Assembly (NCBI GenBank): GCA_964012875.1
Contig: CAXGUU010000235.1
Span: forward strand, 1 to 5,296
DNA length: 5,296 bases
DNA from: CAXGUU01 sp964012875
Lineage (GTDB): Bacteria; Pseudomonadota; Gammaproteobacteria; Ga0077536
Reading direction: 5' to 3'
Part shown: positions 1-5,296 of the stretch, one piece after another
Position numbering within the stretch: position 1 is the first letter of the stretch
Layout of the letters: each line of letters opens with the position of its first letter
Position numbers and translations under genes: made by a program
The notes under the pieces: model-generated
What the model was told of the DNA's origin: nothing
The model's database searches: none
Seen by the model: the letters and a program-made list of their open reading frames with translations, nothing else

Positions 1-2
1 CG

Positions 3-173
3 GGTGCCGTGTTTTCGCTGCTGCCGCCGGAGAACGCGACCGGCAACTGGGTCAAGGTGACGCAGCGTTTCCCGGTCCGTATTGTTATTGACCCACGGCA
101 CGACGATCCCGACAACGTTCGACCGCTACGCGTGGGCGCGAGCGCCACGGTCGCGGTTGAAGTGGTCGATTGA
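3..173 (+). CDS. HlyD/EmrA-family efflux periplasmic adaptor, C-terminal fragment (5' end outside window)
   Basis: This is the 3' end of a membrane-fusion (periplasmic adaptor) protein of an EmrAB-type tripartite efflux pump. Only the last 56 codons are present, ending at TGA 171-173. The visible protein begins with a stretch like AVFSLLPPENATGNWVKV, then QRFPVRI, and ends in LRVGASATVAVEVVD. In EmrA-like proteins the segment SLLPPxNATGNWVKVxQRxPVRI lies in the last beta domain near the inner membrane, followed by a PLRxGxSxxVxV strand, so the family match is strong although partial. The frame overlaps the next gene by 4 bases (TTGA), indicating translational coupling with the MFS transporter it would serve. 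Such proteins are anchored in the inner membrane and link the MFS pump to a TolC-like outer-membrane channel; neither the anchor nor the coiled-coil hairpin is in view. The substrate cannot be inferred. Confidence 0.9.
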   Translation, partial: GAVFSLLPPENATGNWVKVTQRFPVRIVIDPRHDDPDNVRPLRVGASATVAVEVVD

Positions 174-1702
174 GCACCAGTCCCCCGCTTACCGACGGGG
201 CATTGCCCCCGGTTGCGCTGCCGGTCGTCATCGGCGTCATGCTGACGACCTTGCTTGAGGTGCTCGACACCACGGTCGTCAACGTGGCCTTACCGCACAT
301 GATGGGCAGTTTCGGCGCAACACCCGATCAGATTACGTGGATGATTACCTCGTATCTGATATCAACGGCCATTGTCATGCCGCTGACCGGCTATCTCGTC
401 GGGCGTTTCGGTCGCAGGCCCGTGCTGGTCGTTGGCATCACCGGTTTCATCGTGACCTCGACCGCCTGTGGTTTTGCCTGGAGCCTGACCAGCATGGTCA
501 GCTTCCGCTTCTTTCAGGGCGCGTTTGGCGCGGTACTGGTGCCCATTTCGCAGTCGGTCATGCTCGATGCTTTTCCGCGCGAGAAGCGTACACAGGCCAT
601 GGCGATTTGGGGGCTCGCGATCATGGCGGGCCCCGGCTTCGGCCCGGTCCTTGGCGGCTACATCACCGAGTACTGGGATTGGCGCTGGGTTTTCTTTCTG
701 AATATTCCCGTCGGCATCATCGGCCTGATACTGGTATCCGACGAAGTGGGCGGCGAGGCACCACGCAGCGATGCGCGCACCGATTGGATTGGCCTGATTC
801 TGTTGTCACTGGGCCTCGGCGCCTTACAAACCCTGCTCGACCAGGGCCATACGCGCGACTGGTACGAATCCGGTTTTATCTGGGCCTTGAGCTGGCTGGC
901 CGCGAGTGCCTTCGTGCTGTTTATCGTGCGCGCGCTCGAACGCGACAACAATATTGTTGATATTCGCCTGTTCAGCGATCGGAATTTTCTGATTGGCAAC
1001 CTGCTGATGGGCGGCTACGGCCTCGCCATGTATTCGACCATTGTCATGTGGCCATTGCTCGCCCAGAACGTGCTCGGGTATCCGGCCGATGCCGCCGGCT
1101 GGGTATTGGCGCCGCGCGGACTGGTCAGCGCGATCATGATGATTGTCATCGGCACCTGGATCGCGCCGCTGCTCGACAATCGCTGGTTGATTGGCGGCGG
1201 ATTTATTCTCTCTATCGTGGCGAGCGCAATCATGGCGCGCCTGTCGCTGGACGTCGACATGTGGGGTTTGATCATGCCGGGCCTGGTGTTTGGCCTGGCG
1301 ATGGCGTTCGTATTCTCACAGTTGTCGACCGCGACGTTCGACACCATCCCACCGGAGAAGACGGCCGAGGCGGCGGGGCTTTACAACGTCATGCGGACCA
1401 TCGGCGGCTCCATCGGCATCGCCATTTCAAGTACCTATCTGGTGCGCCAGGAGCAAGTTCACTGGCACTACCTCGGCACCGATATCAACGACACCAACCG
1501 CCACCTCTACGCCTGGATGGCCGAAACCGGCGTTGAAATTGACGAACCAAACGCCCCGGTTCAACTCGCGCGCGAAATGTTCCGCCATGTGCAAATGAAC
1601 GCTTTCAACGATGTCTTCTGGTTTATCGCCAGTATCTTTGTGGTGCTGACACCGTTGGTATTGCTGTTGCGGAATACACACCGTCGGCCGTTGGCAGCAT
1701 AG
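170..1702 (+). CDS. MFS efflux transporter, DHA2 (EmrB/QacA) family, 14 transmembrane segments
   Basis: This is an inner-membrane drug:proton antiporter of 510 residues, close to the roughly 512 of E. coli EmrB. Recognisable DHA2 motifs are LDTTVVNVALP (residues 32-42, helix 1), the loop 2-3 motif GYLVGRFGRRP (74-84), RFFQG (113-117), the antiporter motif C GPGFGPVLGG (154-163) and WRWVFFLNIPVG (171-182). Many hydrophobic segments follow, the last at about 482-500. A periplasmic loop (about 425-478), charged in parts, precedes the final helix, as is common in EmrB-like proteins. The start is TTG at 170: a stop in this frame at 158-160 excludes anything much earlier, and the next ATG (residue 24) would cut helix 1. 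A weak purine-rich stretch (GAAGTGG, 159-165) precedes the start. The TTGA overlap with the adaptor stop makes coupled translation likely. Expected function is proton-driven export of hydrophobic compounds together with the upstream adaptor; the substrate is unknown. An orthologue-level name is not justified. Confidence 0.95.
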   Translation: MSTSPPLTDGALPPVALPVVIGVMLTTLLEVLDTTVVNVALPHMMGSFGATPDQITWMITSYLISTAIVMPLTGYLVGRFGRRPVLVVGITGFIVTSTACGFAWSLTSMVSFRFFQGAFGAVLVPISQSVMLDAFPREKRTQAMAIWGLAIMAGPGFGPVLGGYITEYWDWRWVFFLNIPVGIIGLILVSDEVGGEAPRSDARTDWIGLILLSLGLGALQTLLDQGHTRDWYESGFIWALSWLAASAFVLFIVRALERDNNIVDIRLFSDRNFLIGNLLMGGYGLAMYSTIVMWPLLAQNVLGYPADAAGWVLAPRGLVSAIMMIVIGTWIAPLLDNRWLIGGGFILSIVASAIMARLSLDVDMWGLIMPGLVFGLAMAFVFSQLSTATFDTIPPEKTAEAAGLYNVMRTIGGSIGIAISSTYLVRQEQVHWHYLGTDINDTNRHLYAWMAETGVEIDEPNAPVQLAREMFRHVQMNAFNDVFWFIASIFVVLTPLVLLLRNTHRRPLAA

Positions 1703-1779
1703 GGGACAGACCACGTTTATCGGAACGAGGCGCGGACTGTTTCGAAGTTGAGCTTCGTCAATAAACGTGGCTTGCCCCC
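1702..1779. repeat. 78-base imperfect inverted repeat, REP-like, abutting the MFS stop codon
   Basis: The left arm (1702-1720, GGGGACAGACCACGTTTAT) and right arm (1761-1779) are inverted copies. Ten inner base pairs are perfect (1711-1720 with 1761-1770). The outer nine comprise six more Watson-Crick pairs, one G-T pair and two mismatches. The 40-base centre carries a smaller hairpin, CGAAG/CTTCG around a five-base loop (1743-1757). The left arm starts on the last base of the MFS stop codon. From memory, arms resembling GGGGACAGACCACGTTT occur in dispersed palindromes and beside REP-associated (Y1/TnpA_REP) transposases in gammaproteobacteria. That link is recall, not a search. The long stem could also end or stabilise the efflux-operon transcript. 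No transposase or clear target-site duplication is visible. Confidence 0.7.
1743..1757 (+). terminator. Small hairpin inside the inverted repeat, possible part of an efflux-operon terminator
   Basis: The sequence is CGAAG, a five-base loop TTGAG, then CTTCG, nested in the centre of the 78-base palindrome just after the MFS stop. It lacks a run of T residues downstream, so it is not a canonical intrinsic terminator on its own. If transcription ends here, the larger stem is more likely responsible. The inverted repeat is certain; the terminator role is a guess from position. Confidence 0.25.
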
Positions 1780-1897
1780 GATTGGACGCGACGGGAAATA
1801 TTCCTGCCGAAGTCGTCCGGTTCTGCACTAAGCGGTGGTCGCGCAGCCCCGTGAACAAGCGCAGCATTGTGGCGGTGCGATTTGGACGGGTGTAACG

Positions 1898-2113
1898 GTG
1901 AACGTAATGGGACGTTGGCGTAGTCGCCTGAAGGGGCCGAAGAGCCGCGGCTACTTCGTCCGTCGCGCCATATTGTTCATCGTTGTTGGCCAGGTGTTGA
2001 TCGCAGCGGAAGGGCGGCACTTTGACGACATGCGTCTGGCATTCGTGGTCTTTCTGCATGTGCCGGTAGTAATGATTTACATGTTCGCTTACCGCGTATT
2101 GAATCGATGGTGA
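1898..2113 (+). CDS. Possible small two-helix membrane protein, unknown function
   Basis: The reading frame is open from 1835 to TGA 2111-2113. I prefer the GTG at 1898, which has GGACGGG (1884-1890) seven bases upstream and gives 71 residues; ATG 1907 (68 residues) and GTG 1835 (92 residues) are alternatives. The protein has a strongly basic N-terminus (GRWRSRLKGPKSRGYFVRR), a first hydrophobic segment (AILFIVVGQVLIAA), a short polar turn (EGRHFDDMR) and a second hydrophobic segment (LAFVVFLHVPVVMIYMFAYRVL). This fits a helical hairpin in the inner membrane with both ends in the cytoplasm by the positive-inside rule. I do not recognise the family. Codon choice looks plausible for this genome. 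However, the gene is short, lies between a palindrome and an RTX remnant, and its end overlaps the point where RTX homology begins, so it may itself be truncated or spurious. Confidence 0.45.
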   Translation: MNVMGRWRSRLKGPKSRGYFVRRAILFIVVGQVLIAAEGRHFDDMRLAFVVFLHVPVVMIYMFAYRVLNRW

Positions 2114-2567
2114 CGACATCATCTGTGGTTATCACGACCACGACACGATTGTCGGCGGAGCAGGAAATGACTGGATGAGCGGTGGTTACGGAAATGACCG
2201 CTTCGAGTTCGGGCCCGGTTCCGGGCTCGATACCGTTGTGGATAGCCATGGTGACACCGGTTCAATTGCCTTCACCCATGCCTCGCAAGCCCGGAATGAT
2301 CTGTGGCTCAGTCATGATCAGGGCGATCTGGTCATAGATTGGGTTGGCGCACACGACCGTATCGTCGTCGACAACTGGTTCAGCGCTGGTCATCAACCGA
2401 TAGATAGCATCGAACTCGCGAACGGAGATCACCTCGATGCCGCCGGCATCGCGCTGCTGGTTCAGGCGATGTCCGCCTTCAGCGTGCCCGCAGGCGCAGA
2501 AGATCTGGGCTCGGACGCGCGGTCAGCAATGGAACCAGTGATTGCTGCGAGTTGGGATGTCGCCTGA
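2103..2567 (+). pseudogene. C-terminal remnant of an RTX (haemolysin-type calcium-binding) protein
   Basis: Translation from 2103 gives about four nonapeptide-type units in tandem: DGDDIICGY, HDHDTIVGG, AGNDWMSGG and YGNDRFEFG. These match the GGxGxDxUx calcium-binding repeat, the first two being degenerate. A GSGLDTVVDS segment follows, then a region resembling the haemolysin-type calcium-binding related domain (for example DLVIDWVGAHDRIVVDNWFS and IDSIELANGDHLD), and a C-terminal tail that in intact proteins carries the type I secretion signal. The stop is TGA 2565-2567. The frame is closed by TGA at 2100-2102, immediately before the first repeat, and no RTX-like sequence lies upstream in any frame. 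An ATG at 2175 could start a 130-residue product, but it lies inside the repeats, so I read this as a severed 3' end. Intact relatives are typically hundreds to thousands of residues and are secreted. Whether it is expressed is unknown. Confidence 0.8.
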
Positions 2568-2739
2568 TTGGCAGTGGTACCCGGTGGAAATAGCGTCTTG
2601 CGAGCGTCTGTATCGAGCACGAACTGCCACTGCTCTAAGTCGATCGCGATTTCTCTCCCTTCGAAAAGCACCTGGGGCTTATCGGCGTAGCCTGACGTAC
2701 CATGGCGTTGGCCATCTCGATGGGTTGGATTGGTAAGAC
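2568..2739. other. Intergenic stretch upstream of the P450 gene
   Basis: These 172 bases separate the RTX remnant from the P450 start. I see no convincing gene on either strand. A seven-base inverted repeat, GCAGTGG (2571-2577) with CCACTGC (2627-2633), is present but widely spaced. I could not identify a promoter with good -35 and -10 boxes, although the P450 unit should be transcribed from somewhere in or near here. Near the start codon only weak Shine-Dalgarno-like sequence occurs (GGAT, 2727-2730). Confidence 0.5.
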
Positions 2740-3978
2740 ATGTTGAACACGATTGACGAAAAACTTTGCAGCCCCGCGTTCTTCGCGGAGGGTGATTATT
2801 ACGGTTTGTTCAAAGCGCTGCGGCAGAGCACCCCTGTGAAGTGGACCGTTGGGCCGAACGGCCACGGTTTCTGGTCATTGTTTTGGCATGCGGACGTGAA
2901 ACGCGTGCTGAATGAGCCGGAACTATTCAGTTCAGAGCGCGAGGGCGTAATGCCCTTGATGGACGACCAAATCGACGAAGTTGCGGAGGAGGCCTTTGGT
3001 GTTGGCGACAATATCCTGACCATCGATCCCCCACGCCACGCCGAGTTTCGCCAGGCAGTGGCGCAGCCGTTTGTGCCGAAGGCGCTGAAAGCCGCCGAGC
3101 GCAACACCGAGGCGCTGATTCACGAAATCTTTGACGCACTGCCCGAAGATGGCGAGTGCGACCTGGTCGAAGATCTGGCGGCGCGCATTCCCATGGCAGT
3201 CATCTGCGACCTGTTGCAGATTCCGCGCGAAGACTGGGGCGATATGCTCGCCTGGGGGCGCATGGCCGTGGGCGGCACCGATCCTGAATTTCAGCAAGGC
3301 ACGGTGGCTGAGACCATCCGTGAAGGGTTTCGGCGGGTCAGGGGGCGCGGACAGGAACTTGCGTTGTCGCGGCGCGGTTGTCCCTATAGCGATCCACTGA
3401 CCTTGTTAGCCAACGCCCGGGTCGGCGACCGACCCATGACTGATTCCGAAGTGGCGTACAACGCGCAAACCTTGTTGCTGGCGGGATTTGAAACCACCCG
3501 CAACGCCTTTTCAGGCGGCGTGCTGGCCTTGCTCGAACATCCCGATCAAATGCAGTTGCTACGCGATGACCCGAAGAAGATTCGCCTCGCTGTTGAAGAG
3601 CTGGTGCGCTGGTCGGACCCGGTGACCTCGATCATGCGGGTGGCAACCGCCGATACACGTGTTGGCGAGCAGGACATCGCCGCAGGTGACCGCGTGGTCT
3701 TGTGGCTGGCATCAGCCAATCGGGATGAGGCGGCGTTCGACGAACCGGATCGATTTGATGTCACGCGGCATCCGAACCTGCACGTGGGCTTCGGCGCCGG
3801 GCCACATTTTTGTTTGGGCGGTCCATTGGCGAAAGACGAACTCAGGGTGGCGGTGGAGCAGCTGTTGTCTCGCTACGAGGGCATCGAAATAACCGGGCCT
3901 ATCGAACGCGTGCAGTCCAACTTTATCGGCGGTATCAAGCGCATGCCGATGAAGCTGCGCCGACGTGCGGCAGCATAG
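2740..3978 (+). CDS. Cytochrome P450 monooxygenase, soluble bacterial class I type
   Basis: This is a heme-thiolate monooxygenase of 412 residues, normal for soluble bacterial P450s, with no membrane anchor, so it should be cytoplasmic. All hallmarks are present. DPPRHAEFR (96-104) is the C-helix HxxxR that contacts heme propionates. AGFETT (248-253) is the I-helix oxygen-activation motif with its acid-threonine pair. EELVR supplies the K-helix ExxR (E287, R290). EPDRF lies at 335-339. FGAGPHFCLGGPLA (351-364) fits FGxGxHxCxGxxLA exactly, with Cys358 as heme ligand. The C-terminal SNFIGGIKRMPM resembles the SNFxxGIKxxP ending seen, from memory, in bacterial P450s acting on terpenoid, steroid or alkyl chains, but this does not fix a substrate. 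The start is ATG 2740; an in-frame TAA at 2734-2736 excludes earlier starts. It is followed after 3 bases by the next gene, so the two form an operon. Electrons must come from a ferredoxin and reductase encoded elsewhere. Confidence 0.97.
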   Translation: MLNTIDEKLCSPAFFAEGDYYGLFKALRQSTPVKWTVGPNGHGFWSLFWHADVKRVLNEPELFSSEREGVMPLMDDQIDEVAEEAFGVGDNILTIDPPRHAEFRQAVAQPFVPKALKAAERNTEALIHEIFDALPEDGECDLVEDLAARIPMAVICDLLQIPREDWGDMLAWGRMAVGGTDPEFQQGTVAETIREGFRRVRGRGQELALSRRGCPYSDPLTLLANARVGDRPMTDSEVAYNAQTLLLAGFETTRNAFSGGVLALLEHPDQMQLLRDDPKKIRLAVEELVRWSDPVTSIMRVATADTRVGEQDIAAGDRVVLWLASANRDEAAFDEPDRFDVTRHPNLHVGFGAGPHFCLGGPLAKDELRVAVEQLLSRYEGIEITGPIERVQSNFIGGIKRMPMKLRRRAAA

Positions 3979-3981
3979 ACA

Positions 3982-5016
3982 GTGAGTAGTCAGCGAATCG
4001 TCAGCGACGCACTGGCCACGTTGCATCAAGCCTGTTTCCTGGGCCTGCAACTTATGGTCGCCCGTGAGCAGGGTGACGACGTTTCGGGCGAGTGGATGTT
4101 CCGGCTGTTTCGCGGGCAGCATGAGCAGTTCTTCCTCCAGAGCTTCGAAAAACTGGGCCTCACCGGGTTGCCGCACGCGGTGGCCTGCGCGCGATATCAC
4201 GTGCTGTCCAATTCTATTGGCGGTGTGCCGGTCGAGTACGCCGAGGAATCGCCGACCAAGGCCTGGGTACGGTTCCGTTATCCGCGCTGGATGTTTGCGG
4301 GGCCGACGATCTGCGGCATCCCGGTCGAATCGGGACGCGGTTTTATGCGTGGCTGGTACGCGCAGAACGGCGTGACGCTGAATAACCCCCGCCTTGGCTT
4401 TGTCTGCGTCTCTGAAGACGCGACCGGCGAATTCGGATTCTGTGGCTACTTCAGGGAGTTCGAGCAGGACCTTTCTGACGACGAGCGGCTGCAGTTCGCT
4501 CGCGACGAAATGCCGCCGCCCTTTGATGCCAACGCGCAACCGGAACTGCCATCGGCCGAGTGGAGTGAGGCGCGCCTGGCCAATGCCAACCGCAATTTTG
4601 CCGTTACTTTTGTTAGAAACAGCCTGACTGCGCTCATCGACGTCATCGGACGGGATGCGGCCGTTGATATAGGCTGCCGGGCGGCGCGTTTGATCGGGCT
4701 CACTTATTTTCAGGAGATCGCAACACAAATCGGTGCTGTCGATGGCAGTTGTGAGGATGCGGCTGATTTCCTGACGATGCTTTTTGAAGGCATGGGCGAC
4801 AGTGTCAGCCGTCGCACCATGGCAAATGGTTTGGTCGCACTCGTGCAGGAAGGGCTGTCGATCAGGCGCGGGGTGCCGGCAGGCACAGGCGACGATGTTG
4901 TCCAATGCTGGTGCGAACTGTGGGTCGGTGCACTGCGTTCGCAGCAACGGGTGAAAGAGGTCACGGTAGAACGAGGTGATCACAGCATCACCTGGACCAT
5001 CAGCAATCGCCTCTGA
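3982..5016 (+). CDS. Conserved-looking 344-residue protein of unknown function, partner of the P450
   Basis: The gene starts at GTG 3982, three bases after the P450 stop and in the same reading frame, without a clear Shine-Dalgarno sequence. Translation probably depends on ribosomes finishing the P450. The next in-frame ATG is codon 25. The protein has no signal peptide or membrane helix and should be cytoplasmic. The N-terminal half contains a helical start (10-60) and a Trp/Tyr/Gly-rich segment with YHVLSNSIGG (72-81), KAWVRFRYPRW (93-103), FMRGWYAQNG (121-130) and NNPRLGFVCVS (134-144). The C-terminal half is mainly helical (195-250 and 258-292) and ends in an apparent beta strand pair (EVTVERGDHSITWTI). 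Cysteines occur at 18, 69, 111, 142, 154, 232, 257, 309 and 311, without a metal-binding pattern. The overall look reminds me of proteins annotated as L-2-amino-thiazoline-4-carboxylic acid hydrolase-like, but this is weak recall. It is certainly a gene; its function is open. Confidence 0.85.
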   Translation: MSSQRIVSDALATLHQACFLGLQLMVAREQGDDVSGEWMFRLFRGQHEQFFLQSFEKLGLTGLPHAVACARYHVLSNSIGGVPVEYAEESPTKAWVRFRYPRWMFAGPTICGIPVESGRGFMRGWYAQNGVTLNNPRLGFVCVSEDATGEFGFCGYFREFEQDLSDDERLQFARDEMPPPFDANAQPELPSAEWSEARLANANRNFAVTFVRNSLTALIDVIGRDAAVDIGCRAARLIGLTYFQEIATQIGAVDGSCEDAADFLTMLFEGMGDSVSRRTMANGLVALVQEGLSIRRGVPAGTGDDVVQCWCELWVGALRSQQRVKEVTVERGDHSITWTISNRL

Positions 5017-5038
5017 GAAGCGGGCCGCCCATTCCACG

Positions 5039-5057
5039 GGCCGTTATACTGCCGGCC
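5039..5057 (+). promoter_or_regulatory. Possible -10 box inside a short hairpin upstream of the EamA permease
   Basis: TATACT (5045-5050) is one base from the sigma-70 -10 consensus and lies 46 bases before the GTG at 5097. It sits in the loop between GGCCG (5039-5043) and CGGCC (5053-5057), a five-base-pair hairpin. No recognisable -35 box occurs 16-18 bases upstream, where the sequence is GC-rich (around 5021-5027). The element could be a promoter for the permease gene, a weak terminator for the P450 unit, or neither. Confidence 0.3.
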
Positions 5058-5096
5058 TCATCTCAAGCACGTCGCAACATCGGATAACCGCCTGCC

Positions 5097-5296
5097 GTGG
5101 CATCGATCCATATCAAACTCGTTGCCATGGGTATCCTGTGGGCGACGTCGTACCCACTCGGGCGCTACGTCGCCCATTTTGGCGCCCCGGAAGTGATCGT
5201 ATTGATTCGCGCGTTCACGGCGTTCGTCTTTTTGGCGCTTATCGCGCGGCAGCGTGGCGAGTTACATATGACCCCAACGCCAGTCGTCGTCGGCTT
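5097..5296 (+). CDS. EamA/DMT-superfamily permease, N-terminal fragment (3' end outside window)
   Basis: The 66 visible codons encode the start of a drug/metabolite transporter (EamA-type) inner-membrane permease. A first transmembrane helix (KLVAMGILWATSYPLGRYVA, residues 7-26) has the WATSYPLGR segment corresponding to the WGxxxxxxK/R pattern typical of EamA helix 1. A short turn with APEVIVLIR (30-38) follows, where this family usually has a P-x-x-xxxxR stretch, leading into helix 2 (about 33-50) and a basic loop (RQRGEL). Full-length relatives have about 280-310 residues and ten helices and typically export amino acids, metabolites or drugs. The frame is closed by TAA at 5085-5087, so GTG 5097 is the earliest start; ATG 5127 (codon 11) would cut into helix 1. 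Only a weak GGA (5082-5084) resembles a ribosome-binding site. It lies 80 bases after the unknown gene and may have its own promoter. Confidence 0.88.
   Translation, partial: MASIHIKLVAMGILWATSYPLGRYVAHFGAPEVIVLIRAFTAFVFLALIARQRGELHMTPTPVVVG

Noticed and set aside
1427..2122. A 231-codon minus-strand open frame spanning the MFS 3' end, the palindrome and the small membrane ORF.
   Set aside because: Its C-terminal part is antisense to the conserved transporter C-terminus and it runs through the inverted repeat. No domain or plausible start context is visible.
2209..2231. A GC-rich inverted repeat GCCCGG-TT-CCGGGC.
   Set aside because: It lies within codons for the Gly-Pro-Gly-Ser-Gly part of the RTX region, and a two-base loop is unfavourable. 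It is explained by glycine-rich coding sequence.
2462..2671. A 69-codon minus-strand frame covering the RTX 3' end and part of the gap before the P450.
   Set aside because: Half of it is antisense to RTX-derived sequence and the rest matches no family I recognise. A decayed gene fragment in 2570-2671 cannot be excluded, but nothing supports it.
2542..2736. A 64-codon plus-strand frame between the RTX remnant and the P450.
   Set aside because: It overlaps the RTX end in another frame, is rich in Arg and Ser without domain features, and lacks a ribosome-binding site.
1703..2739. Search for a CRISPR array, tRNA, attachment site or transposase in the low-density region.
   Set aside because: No regularly spaced repeats, cloverleaf, paired direct repeats or transposase-like translation could be seen. 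Only the palindrome and the RTX remnant stand out.
3712..5037. A 441-codon open frame on the minus strand antisense to the P450 3' end and the unknown gene.
   Set aside because: The plus strand has clear P450 motifs and a contiguous operon partner. The antisense translation is rich in Arg, His and Pro with no recognisable domain, as expected for a mirror frame in GC-rich coding DNA.
5021..5043. Two direct copies of CGGGCCG, 16 bases apart, after the unknown gene.
   Set aside because: Seven-base GC-rich repeats are likely by chance in this composition, and no operator symmetry or further copy is present.

Overview
The window looks like chromosomal DNA from a GC-rich gammaproteobacterium, possibly an environmental or marine lineage. 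This rests on codon use, alternative GTG/TTG starts, an EmrAB-type efflux pair and a palindrome resembling gammaproteobacterial REP elements. No rRNA, tRNA, CRISPR array, integrase or intact transposase is visible. All well-supported genes are on the + strand, and both window edges cut through genes.

Bases 1-1702 hold the end of an efflux operon. It contains the last 56 codons of a HlyD/EmrA-type periplasmic adaptor, overlapping by 4 bases a complete 14-helix MFS antiporter of the DHA2 (EmrB/QacA) family. Together they would export a hydrophobic or amphipathic compound across the envelope, normally with a TolC-like outer-membrane channel that is not in view.

Bases 1702-2739 are a low-density, scarred region. 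It begins with a 78-base inverted repeat abutting the MFS stop codon (REP-like and/or a terminator). Next comes a possible small two-helix membrane protein of unknown function (about 1898-2113). Then there is an orphan 3' piece of an RTX (haemolysin-type calcium-binding) protein whose homology begins abruptly at about 2103, immediately after an in-frame stop; this looks like a rearrangement scar. The 172 bases before the next gene show no convincing gene.

Bases 2740-5016 hold a tight two-gene unit: a full-length soluble bacterial cytochrome P450 with all hallmark motifs, followed after 3 bases by a 344-residue protein that I cannot firmly assign. The two almost certainly share a transcript and probably a pathway. 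No ferredoxin or ferredoxin reductase for the P450 is in the window. After a short intergenic region with a possible promoter, an EamA/DMT-family permease starts at 5097 and runs off the end.

The most interesting item is the P450 plus unknown-partner pair. The RTX remnant and the palindrome mark the intervening region as a rearrangement-prone junction between the efflux operon and the P450 unit. I see no clear evidence for a wholly new system; the candidates are listed with tests.
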